Source: Pacificoceanicola sp049341065
GTDB taxonomy: Bacteria > Pseudomonadota > Alphaproteobacteria > Rhodobacterales > Rhodobacteraceae
Assembly: GCF_049341065.1 (NCBI RefSeq)
Contig: NZ_JBMPIX010000002.1
Coordinates: forward strand, 420,053 to 484,052
Length of the DNA stretch: 64,000 nt
Reading direction: 5' to 3'
The position numbers and the translations under genes were made by a program. Positions 54,084 to 61,454 of the stretch are shown here, in pieces; the stretch's first letter is position 1; the number at the start of each line of letters is the position of its first letter. The notes beneath the pieces are model-generated. The model made no database searches and was not told where the DNA came from. It worked only from the letters and a program-made list of their open reading frames with translations.

Positions 54084-54590
54084 ATGCCGGGAACCAAGAA
54101 CCCGGACCGCAGGCGCGTCCGTATTAGGCGTACCTACTCGGTACCTGAAGTCGCGGCGCTTCTCGAAGTTCACGTTCACACTGTGCGCCGATGGCTCAAG
54201 AACGGGTTGGGTACGATTGATGGCCAGAATCCAACCCTGATTCACGGCGCTGAACTTCGCAGATACCTCGACGCCCGCGCCAGAAGCAGGAAGCAGAAGT
54301 GCGGCCCGGATGAAATTTACTGCCTTTCTTGCCGAGCACCCCGCCTGCCAATTCTGGGCTCCGTCCGCATTGCCGATTGCAACGAGAAAACGGTTCGCTT
54401 GGTTGGGACTTGCTGCACATGTGGCGGGAAAATCTGCCGCGCAGGGAGCGCTTCACGACTACAAGAATACACTGCGTCATTCGGGCCACTCCAGAGGCGG
54501 ACCCCAAGCCTAAAGGGGAGCAGCATTCCCCTCTTGGATGGTGACTCAAAGGAGCAAGACGAAAATGGACAAATTCAACGCGGTAAATGA
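54084..54590 (+). CDS. Helix-turn-helix protein with C-terminal zinc-ribbon
   Basis: 168 residues from ATG 54084. Residues 17-45 form a MerR/excisionase HTH (T-Y-S-V-P-E-V-A-A-L-L-E-V-H-V-H-T-V-R-R-W-L). The C-terminal part has C-L-S-C near residue 79 and C-C-T-C-G-G near 111, a likely zinc ribbon. Its end overlaps the recombinase start by 26 bp, so the two are co-translated and probably work together. Confidence 0.75.
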   Translation: MPGTKNPDRRRVRIRRTYSVPEVAALLEVHVHTVRRWLKNGLGTIDGQNPTLIHGAELRRYLDARARSRKQKCGPDEIYCLSCRAPRLPILGSVRIADCNEKTVRLVGTCCTCGGKICRAGSASRLQEYTASFGPLQRRTPSLKGSSIPLLDGDSKEQDENGQIQRGK

Positions 54591-55641
54591 ACGGATCAAG
54601 CGTGATTACGCTGAGTTCCTGCGCGAAGCAGATCAAAAGTCCGAAGCCACCGTACGTGGGGTCGAAAAAGCGATCCTGCGTTTCGAGGAATACACCGGCT
54701 TCCGCGACTTTGGGCGCTTCAACCGTGAACAGGCGAAAGGCTTCAGGGCGGCACTGTCCTCCCCTGACGACGAAAACAAACGCCTCGGAAACTCGACAGT
54801 CCTATCGACCTTGAAAGCGGTGCAACGGTTCTTCCGGTGGCTGTCAGTACAGCCGGGCTTCAAGTCCAAAATCGACACCAACGCCATCGCCTACTTCAAC
54901 CTATCTGAAAAAGACATACGCGCGGCAACATCTTCACCGACGAAGCCCTCACCGACCATGGATCAATTGAAGCGCGCATTAGAATCGATGCCTTCGGAGA
55001 CCATTCTGGAGAAGCGTGATCGTGCCGTGTTTGCCCTTATCATGATGACCGGCATCCGTGACAATGCAGCCGCCTCCTTGCTGCTAGGCCACGTCGACAT
55101 CGACCGGCAGCTGATCGTTCAAGACCCGAAAACCGTCCGCACGAAGAACAGCAAGCTGATTGAGTCGGTGCTGTTGCCGCTTGGACCTGAGATTGAAGGC
55201 GTTCTGTTTTCCTGGGTCGCGTATTTGCGCGACGAACTCAGGTGGCAACCTAACGATCCTCTCTTCCCCCAATCGCGGCATCGGATCGACCCTCTTAAGG
55301 GACCGGTCGTCGACGCTATCAAACGCCAGGTGTGGTCGAATTCCCAGCCCATTCGACAAATATTCAAGCAAGCATCAACAGGTGCTGGCCTGCCCTACTT
55401 CACCCCGCACCAGGTACGGAACACCGTCGTCGAGTACGCGTACCTCACCTGCCGGACGCCCGAAGAGTTTAAAGCATTCAGCCAGAATCTCGGCCACGAA
55501 AGCGTCGTAACGACCCTGTCGAGCTATGGGCAGATACCTTTGGTGAGGCAACGGGAACTGATCCGCAACGCCGGGAAATCGCGAGGCATCGACGAAAAGA
55601 TTGAAATGATACTGGCACGGCTCGGCGTATCCGGAGATTAA
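54565..55641 (+). CDS. Second tyrosine recombinase of the island
   Basis: 358 residues from ATG 54565, AAGGAG 10 nt upstream. The N-terminal core-binding domain (about 10-105) precedes a catalytic domain with R in T-G-I-R-D-N-A-A near residue 175, H-x-x-R in T-P-H-Q-V-R-N-T near 283, L-G-H-E-S near 316 and Tyr in L-S-S-Y-G-Q near 325. It is unrelated in detail to the integrase at 51969 and points into the RTX gene 112 bp downstream. Its target site is unknown. Confidence 0.9.
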   Translation: MDKFNAVNERIKRDYAEFLREADQKSEATVRGVEKAILRFEEYTGFRDFGRFNREQAKGFRAALSSPDDENKRLGNSTVLSTLKAVQRFFRWLSVQPGFKSKIDTNAIAYFNLSEKDIRAATSSPTKPSPTMDQLKRALESMPSETILEKRDRAVFALIMMTGIRDNAAASLLLGHVDIDRQLIVQDPKTVRTKNSKLIESVLLPLGPEIEGVLFSWVAYLRDELRWQPNDPLFPQSRHRIDPLKGPVVDAIKRQVWSNSQPIRQIFKQASTGAGLPYFTPHQVRNTVVEYAYLTCRTPEEFKAFSQNLGHESVVTTLSSYGQIPLVRQRELIRNAGKSRGIDEKIEMILARLGVSGD

Positions 55642-55753
55642 ATTCCTTCGGCTTCTGCCAAAATATTTGTTGTCAATTAGGCCGGTTGTTCTGATAGTCG
55701 GCCTAATCAGCGGCGGAAGCTAATAGAATTTAGTCTTAGTTTTTGGAGGAAAA

Positions 55754-58516
55754 GTGGCGAATCCTATTATATCCGGACCATCGAGCCAATCGCTGCAACC
55801 GGGCCAAAGTGTCAGTGGCGACCAGCTCGTCAGTTCCGTGTCCGATCCTGACGGGTTTTCCGACCTCGACTACGTGCGCTTCTGGGACAGCACGCCGGGC
55901 ACGGATGGTGGCCATTGGGAGATCANNNNNNNNNNNNNNNNNNNNNNNNNNNNNNNNNNNNNNNNNNNNNNNNNNNNNNNNNNNNNNNNNNNNNNNNNNN
56001 NNNNNNNNNNNNNNNNNNNNNNCGGGTTTTCCGACCTCGACTACGTGCGCTTCTGGGACAGCACGCCGGGCACGGATGGTGGCCATTGGGAGATCAACGG
56101 CGTCGCTGTCAGCGGGACCTATTTCGACATCTCGCCGTCGGACCTTGGCAGCATCGTCTATGTGGCTGGACCGAACGGCGGGTCGAACCCGATCACCATC
56201 GAAGCCTTCGACGATTCCGGCGCCAGCAGCGGCGATCTGAACGTCACGATCAATGTCAGTGCGCCAGCCAATTCGGCGCCATCTCTGACCGGACCATCGA
56301 GCCAATCGCTGCAACCGGGCCAAAGTGTCAGTGGCGACCAGCTCGTCAGCTCCGTGTCCGACCCTGACGGGTTTTCCGACCTCGACTACGTGCGCTTCTG
56401 GGACAGCACGCCGGGCACGGATGGTGGCCATTGGGAGATCAACGGTGTTGCCGTCAGCGGGACCTATTTCGACATCTCGCCGTCGGACCTTGGCAGCATC
56501 GTCTATGTGGCTGGACCGAATACTGGAGCCAATGAAATCACAATCGAGGCCTTCGACGACTCTGGCGCCAGCAGCGGCGATCTAAATGTGGTCATTATCG
56601 GAAGCGGCGATGTTTCACAAGGCGATGACGGCGCAACAGAACCAGTAGAAAATTCCCACATCCCCCTACCAAATATATACGCGCCTTTTAGTGACTTTGT
56701 CAGAGGCCAGTACATCAACCAACCCCTTCACACACATACATATATAGTGTCTCCCTCTTATGAGGAAGGGTCTGGATATTGGTCCATAGATTTTGGTGGA
56801 GGCTTCGGCGAAGAAGTTGTTGCACCTTTTAACGGCACTATTGTGCACATAGAAGGAGGTCACGAAGAGCAATCTTCTAAATATAATCCTATCGCGCAAC
56901 CGGGATCGGATCATTTTTGGCTCCATGACGTTGGATGGTACATACTTGATGATTCTCCCAGAAGACTTGGAAATACGGTAACCATTCAATCAGCAGATGA
57001 TCCAAACCTCTATGTCACGTACGCTCATTTGAGCATGGCCTCCGTAGCGTTATTGTACGAGGGCATGCCCGTAGTAGGTGGCGAGACAGTTGTGGGCGAG
57101 CTAGGTCGAACCGGGATTCAAATTTCCACTCAAGGCCCAGAGGAAATGGCCCACGTGCACGTGATGATTGGAACTTCGCTGAACTATCAAAGCAAAACAG
57201 TAACTGCTGACAGTTCTTTGAATGGTAATCCTAGTAGTTTTTTCTATTTCGTTGACAGTAACGGCGACGGCTTCGATGCAACGGACCATAATTCGCCTGG
57301 CATTTCCGGCCTGGATGGAATCGGAGGAGCGGAGGTTTCCTTTTCTGTCATCGGTTCATTCGAACCTGATATTTTAATTGGCCCGTTCGGAAATACCTAC
57401 TTTTCTGGACAGGATGGTGATGACCGGTTTCTTGTTTCTGGTGGTGGAAATTACGTTTCCGGTGGCAATGGACTGGACACCGTTTCCTATGCCGGCGTTG
57501 CCAGTGGGGTTGGGATACGTCTCGACGGCACACCTGGCTGGCGCGGCGCGGTTGGTGATGTCATGCACTCTATCGAGAACCTGATCGGCTCGGCCTTCGA
57601 CGACGCGCTGGTCGGCAATGCCGGCTCCAACATGCTGAACGGCGGCGACGGTGACNNNNNNNNNNNNNNNNNNNNNNNNNNNNNNNNNNNNNNNNNNNNN
57701 NNNNNNNNNNNNNNNNNNNNNNNNNNNNNNNNNNNNNNNNNNNNNNNNNNNNNGATCGGTGGTGCGGGCAACGACAGCATGTACGGCAATGCCGGCAACG
57801 ACACCGTCTCCTATGCGGATGCCACCAGCGGTGTTGGTGCAAGGCTGGACGAAGGCGGTGGTGGCTGGAACGGCGCTGTTGGCGACTACATCTATTCTGC
57901 AGAGAACCTCATCGGCTCGGCCTTCGACGACGCCCTGGTCGGCAACGCCGGCAGCAACATGCTGGACGGCGGCGAAGGCGATGACATCCTTTGGGCTGAA
58001 GACGGCAATGATCTGCTGATCGGCGGGCAAGGTGCCGATACTATGCACGGCCAAGGCGGAAACGACACTGTCTCCTATGCCGACGCAACCAGTGGTGTTG
58101 GCGCAAGGCTGGACGAGGGTGGCGGTGGCTGGCGCGGCGCTGTTGGCGATTATATCTACTCCGCCGAAAACCTTATCGGCTCGGCGTTTGACGACTCCCT
58201 GGTCGGGAATTCGGGTGCAAATATTCTCGATGGCAGCACTGGTGATGATATTCTTTGGGGATTGGAAGGCTCTGATCGCTTTGTGTTCAATGGCGGGTTC
58301 GATATTGTCGGAGACTTCAGCTATGCGGAGATGGACCAAATTGCATTGGACGTCTCTGAGTTGGGCATCTCCGGAATGTCAGCTCAGCAGGTTGTATCCA
58401 CGTATGCCGACACAAGTACTGGTCAGATTGTTCTTGATTTCGGGAATGGAAATGCGCTGACGCTATCGGGCGTCTCGGATATGACCGACTTGGAGAACAG
58501 CTTGCTTCTGATATGA
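55754..58516 (+). CDS. RTX exoprotein with repeats and M23-like domain (gapped)
   Basis: About 920 codons in one frame across two N-runs. GTG 55754 has GGAGG 5 nt upstream; no signal peptide, as expected for type I secretion. N-terminal: near-identical 115-residue beta modules (G-P-S-S-Q-S-L-Q-P-G-Q-S). Middle (about 300-480): M23 peptidase-like fold with V-V-A-P-F-N-G-T-I, Y-A-H-L-S and H-V-H-V, but the first zinc His is Y (Y-W-S-I-D). C-terminal: 88-residue RTX modules with G-G-x-G-x-D repeats and a hydrophobic end (L-E-N-S-L-L-L-I). The M23-like part is AT-richer than its flanks. Confidence 0.85.
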   Translation: MANPIISGPSSQSLQPGQSVSGDQLVSSVSDPDGFSDLDYVRFWDSTPGTDGGHWEIXXXXXXXXXXXXXXXXXXXXXXXXXXXXXXXXXGFSDLDYVRFWDSTPGTDGGHWEINGVAVSGTYFDISPSDLGSIVYVAGPNGGSNPITIEAFDDSGASSGDLNVTINVSAPANSAPSLTGPSSQSLQPGQSVSGDQLVSSVSDPDGFSDLDYVRFWDSTPGTDGGHWEINGVAVSGTYFDISPSDLGSIVYVAGPNTGANEITIEAFDDSGASSGDLNVVIIGSGDVSQGDDGATEPVENSHIPLPNIYAPFSDFVRGQYINQPLHTHTYIVSPSYEEGSGYWSIDFGGGFGEEVVAPFNGTIVHIEGGHEEQSSKYNPIAQPGSDHFWLHDVGWYILDDSPRRLGNTVTIQSADDPNLYVTYAHLSMASVALLYEGMPVVGGETVVGELGRTGIQISTQGPEEMAHVHVMIGTSLNYQSKTVTADSSLNGNPSSFFYFVDSNGDGFDATDHNSPGISGLDGIGGAEVSFSVIGSFEPDILIGPFGNTYFSGQDGDDRFLVSGGGNYVSGGNGLDTVSYAGVASGVGIRLDGTPGWRGAVGDVMHSIENLIGSAFDDALVGNAGSNMLNGGDGDXXXXXXXXXXXXXXXXXXXXXXXXXXXXXXXXXIGGAGNDSMYGNAGNDTVSYADATSGVGARLDEGGGGWNGAVGDYIYSAENLIGSAFDDALVGNAGSNMLDGGEGDDILWAEDGNDLLIGGQGADTMHGQGGNDTVSYADATSGVGARLDEGGGGWRGAVGDYIYSAENLIGSAFDDSLVGNSGANILDGSTGDDILWGLEGSDRFVFNGGFDIVGDFSYAEMDQIALDVSELGISGMSAQQVVSTYADTSTGQIVLDFGNGNALTLSGVSDMTDLENSLLLI
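55775..56600 (+). repeat. 345-bp tandem modules of the RTX gene
   Basis: The module starting at 55775 recurs at 56291, and the right-hand contig shows a module whose start would be at 55946. The last two are exactly 345 bp apart and nearly identical at DNA level, pointing to recent amplification. Confidence 0.85.
55926..56022. other. Assembly gap 1 (N-run)
   Basis: 97 undetermined bases inside the tandem modules. The 74 bp before the gap (55852-55925) are identical to the 74 bp after it (56023-56096). Confidence 0.95.
57656..57753. other. Assembly gap 2 (N-run)
   Basis: 98 undetermined bases inside the RTX modules. By comparison with the next module, one unit would be completed in frame by 35 bases. 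Confidence 0.95.
57797..58260 (+). repeat. 264-bp RTX modules
   Basis: The segment at 57797 recurs at 58061, 264 bp (88 codons) later, with high identity; a related unit starts near 57473 before gap 2. Each holds N-D-T-V-S-Y-A-D and I-G-S-A-F-D-D blocks. Confidence 0.8.
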
Positions 58517-58873
58517 AGCTGGCTCACCTTGAAGTCGCCCAGTTACTTACTTCACCATCTACGGCACAGGTTTAGACCGGATGCTCGGAGTCGCCAGCTG
58601 TCTGTTCTGGTGCCCTTTCCCGCCGCATTCGCAACTCGAGGGTTGCGCCGGACTGGCTGGCGACCCAGACAAGCTGGTCTTACGCACAAAACGCTGAGTA
58701 CAAACCCGGAACGCGGCTCTGCCCCGGTGTAATTCACGTGTAACCCGGAACGGAATGTTCCGGTAATGAATAGTCTGGAATGGACTGGTGTGATCAGCCC
58801 CACCCTTAGATTCTCGATTGGATTCAAGGGCTAACGAATATCTCCGACTCCTCAGTACCATTGGGGCGGAAAA
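58517..58873. other. Noncoding end of the island
   Basis: 357 bp between the RTX gene and attR. No gene is supported. GGTGTAATTC (58726-58735) and CACGTGTAAC (58735-58744) resemble the words beside attL and may be integrase arm sites. Confidence 0.45.
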
Positions 58874-58917
58874 TGAAAATCCTCGTGTCGGTGGTTCGAT
58901 TCCGCCCCCGGGCACCA
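58874..58917 (+). repeat. attR: 44-bp copy of tRNA-Phe 3' half
   Basis: Exact copy of 51859-51902. The 5' half of a tRNA is absent here, so this is not a second functional gene. Confidence 0.9.
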
Positions 58918-59780
58918 CTCAAAGCCAAGAATTACACAATAAAACAAAGGCTTTGCAGTGAGGCCGTATGCCAGCCACAATTGATTGATGTGCCAAAAAA
59001 TGCAGTCCTGCGCTTCTTCGCACATGATTTGCATGGCAAAAGCATGGCAAAGTTCAAATCGCCGTGGAGGGGTTCGGCTGGTGATCGGCGCGTCAGGGGA
59101 TGCGGTCCAGCTTGGCGCTGGCCTCAATCAAGGCGTGAAGGTCCGCCAGTAGGTCGGGTGCGGGGTGGTCAAGTGGCATCGGTGGACTCCTTTGATGCGT
59201 GTTCCGGTAGAGAGATTGTGGCGGGATTGAGGCAGGGAGTCGAGTCAAATACTGCATTAAAATCAAAGCCTTGAGTCCGTTTTCGCCTGAGCCGTGGGGT
59301 TTGGTGTGACCTGCCGCTGGATCTCACCCCCGCCGCCCAGCGCCGTGCCGCCCGAGGCTGTGAATCGAAATCGTTCGACAGCCCGCCAGAAAACGCTGGA
59401 TTGTAAAATTCAGATTCCACCAGAGAAAAATTGGGAATCCGTCAGTCAAAAAACAGCCTCCCGTCAAAACAGCCTCCCCTCAAAACGGGCGGGCATCAGA
59501 AGGCCATGGCGATGAATGGTCGGATCGGTCGTGTGATGCCGCTGACGCGGCCCATCACCTATTCACCGCATCGACCTCACAGCCATCTCTCTCGCCAGCC
59601 TCACGCCCAGCGCCCATCTCACCATGACAGCAGAGACGGCGTCAGGAGGCGCGCTGGGCGGGGCTGTGGAGGCGTGTGTGATCGGGGCGTGGATGTGTGT
59701 GGTGCGGATGTGGATAGGCCCGCCCAGGGCTGTCTGAGCGGGTGTGTGGCGTGGTGGTGTCGGCTGTGAATGTGGGGCGA
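58918..59780. other. Noncoding region between attR and serine recombinase
   Basis: About 860 bp with one small candidate gene (59093-59179) and otherwise no supported frame. 59560-59760 is low-complexity, rich in TGTGTG and GGCG words. Confidence 0.45.
59093..59179 (-). CDS. Possible 28-residue small protein
   Basis: ATG 59179 has AAGGAG 8 nt upstream and the frame closes with TGA at 59093. The product (M-P-L-D-H-P-A-P-D-L-L-A-D-L-H-A-L-I-E) is acidic and mostly one helix. The ribosome site is the main support; no family known. Confidence 0.35.
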   Translation of the reverse strand: MPLDHPAPDLLADLHALIEASAKLDRIP

Positions 59781-60485
59781 TCAGGCCCTCTGGCTGGCCT
59801 CATACACGCCCGCCCGCTGGAGCATCTGTCGAACGGAGTTTGCGTTGTATTCCTTGCGGTTAGGTGCGGTATGGCCCAGCTCTGCCAGCTCGATTGCGAT
59901 CTGGCGCAGGGACCGGCGCTTGCCAGTCTTTGGGTTGCGGCGATACAGGCGCTTGGCCGTCGCTAGTGTTTCATCGTTGACCGGCTTCCGACCCTCTACC
60001 CTGCGGCCCAGCTTGGCGCTCTTGCGGTCGCGAGCTGCCTTGAGCTTGTCCACGGTGCTCCGTCGCTCGAAGGCGGACACAGCCCCGAGGATCGTCCGGA
60101 CCATCTCGCTGGTCGGTGTATCCACGGTGAAGAAGTCCGGCGCGGTGGTGGGGATCAGATCGACGCCACGGTCTTTCAGCAGGCGATAGCCGAGTTCCTG
60201 CACGGTGGCATCGCGGGCGAAGCGGTCAGGGGATTCGACGAGGATCGTCCGTGTGCCGTTGGACAGGACGGCGTCCAACAGGTCGCCCATGCCGGGGCGC
60301 TGTTCGATGGGATCGGCGCCGGATACGGCGGCGTCATAGTACACCTTTATGACCTCAAAGCCGTTGGCATCGGCATAGGATGTAATGGCCGCGAGCTGTC
60401 GTTTGTCGGAATCCTTGTCAGCACCCACGTTTGTGGCGCTGGATGTCCGCATGTAGGCGAACGCTGGTACTTTCTTTCCGGTCAT
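59781..60485 (-). CDS. Serine recombinase (resolvase/invertase family)
   Basis: 234 residues from ATG 60485 with AAGGAG 8 nt upstream. N-terminal resolvase domain: A-Y-M-R-T-S-S near residues 10-16 with the nucleophile Ser, D-K-R-Q-L, V-E-S-P-D-R-F-A-R-D near 88. The C-terminus has a short helix-turn-helix part (R-R-S-L-R-Q-I-A-I-E-L, then N-S-V-R-Q-M-L). Small serine recombinases resolve or invert DNA, or integrate small elements. It borders the repeat-rich noncoding region. Confidence 0.93.
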   Translation of the reverse strand: MTGKKVPAFAYMRTSSATNVGADKDSDKRQLAAITSYADANGFEVIKVYYDAAVSGADPIEQRPGMGDLLDAVLSNGTRTILVESPDRFARDATVQELGYRLLKDRGVDLIPTTAPDFFTVDTPTSEMVRTILGAVSAFERRSTVDKLKAARDRKSAKLGRRVEGRKPVNDETLATAKRLYRRNPKTGKRRSLRQIAIELAELGHTAPNRKEYNANSVRQMLQRAGVYEASQRA

Positions 60486-60660
60486 ATTCGTTCTCCTTCA
60501 TATCCTTGGGTGATTCTCGCGTTACTTTTCTCAAGATTTATAACCGAGATAGGTCAGGGATTGGGTGCAAAGTGATGAACGGACTGTTTCCTTTTTGAGG
60601 ATGATGGGGGATTCGGGGGTGGGTTGCCGCGTCAGCGGAGATGGTCTCTAGGAAATCTAC

Positions 60661-60736
60661 CCCCGCCCCTTCCTGAATAGCCAAGGGTCCCTCGGTAACT
60701 GACCCCCACCCCTTCCGAATCCCCAAGGATCCCCCG
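60661..60736. repeat. Two imperfect direct repeats
   Basis: CCCCGCCCCTTCC...CCAAGGGTCCCTCGG at 60661-60695 and a similar copy at 60705-60736 with CCCCTTCC...CCAAGGATCCCC. About 45 bp apart; mismatches are scattered. Confidence 0.5.
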
Positions 60737-60835
60737 CGTGCGCTGGGCGGGTCTGGCGGAGGGCGAATCTATACGGGTCCCAAGCGGGTATGGCGGGGCG
60801 GCAGTGGTGGCTCAGCAGCGGAGGGCGTTCAATGC

Positions 60836-60991
60836 ACAACACATATGTTGTCTTGAACATCTCACCGTTTTGAACATTGGTTGAACACCCGTAATTTCTT
60901 GCGAATCGCTCGCAAGTTAGCTTGGGCGGCAGCTATGCGCTCAGCGCATAACTATGTTGAAAAAATGCAACACTTTCGCAATATTATTGCG
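60836..60991. repeat. Cluster of short palindromes and TTGAACA iterons
   Basis: Three TTGAACA words at 60853, 60870 and 60881 follow a 16-bp near-palindrome at 60836-60851. Then come three perfect dyads: CTTGCGA-N5-TCGCAAG (60898-60916), ATGCGC-tca-GCGCAT (60935-60949) and CGCAAT-att-ATTGCG (60977-60991). Dense dyads in AT-richer DNA are typical of replication or transfer origins. Confidence 0.65.
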
Positions 60992-61021
60992 CGGAGGGCG
61001 GGAGCCACTGAATCGAGGCAT

Positions 61022-61377
61022 CTCGTCCCCATTGAGGGGGACGGCGGGGGGACAGCGGGGGACGGCTGTCAGGGCGAAATTTCGTTTGGATTCAAAACCT
61101 TAATCTCTTCGTCCCCCCAATCCCCCTGTCCCCCCAGAAAATAGAGACGGGTTCAGCGGAACTCTCTTTTTCGCCTGCGCCTGCAAGAAGGGCGATCAGT
61201 ATACGGGAGGGGGGCGAAAATATAGTCGTTCTCAGGAGGTCTCTATTTTCTGGGAATATTGGGGGGATTGGGGGGACGATAAAATTTTATCCATATAAAT
61301 CATAGGCTTAACGTATAAATACCACCCGTCCTACGTCCCCCCGCCGTCCCCCCGCCGTCCCCATTAGGGGGGACGAG
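61022..61377. repeat. Nested inverted repeat built on GGGGGAC motifs
   Basis: Outer arms 61022-61064 and 61335-61377 are inverted copies, each starting CTCGTCCCC and carrying GGGGACGGCGGGGGGAC. Inner arms 61111-61148 and 61239-61277 are inverted too, sharing GTCTCTATTTTCTGGG and GGGGGATTGGGGGGAC. About ten GGGG(G)GAC words occur in both orientations. It lies between the serine recombinase and the end of the DUF927 gene. Confidence 0.8.
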
Positions 61378-61454
61378 TCTCACGGTGAGAAAAAAGTGTT
61401 GACGGACACCAGAACGTGAAAAGGGGCGCTACCGCGCCCCTCTCTGCCTCGTGG

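Larger units (their letters stand above)
51859..58917. mobile_element. 7-kb integrated island at tRNA-Phe
   Basis: Bounded by a perfect 44-bp direct repeat of the tRNA-Phe 3' half. Gene order: integrase (minus), ribbon-helix-helix protein (minus), two helix-turn-helix proteins, second tyrosine recombinase, RTX/M23-like exoprotein. No replication, conjugation or secretion gene is inside, so it is a minimal integrative element with cargo. The RTX gene contains two unsequenced gaps, so true length is unknown. Confidence 0.85.

Noticed and set aside
58861..58917. Second tRNA-Phe gene
   Set aside because: Only the 3' half matches; the acceptor 5' strand and D-arm are absent, so it is an attachment-site copy.
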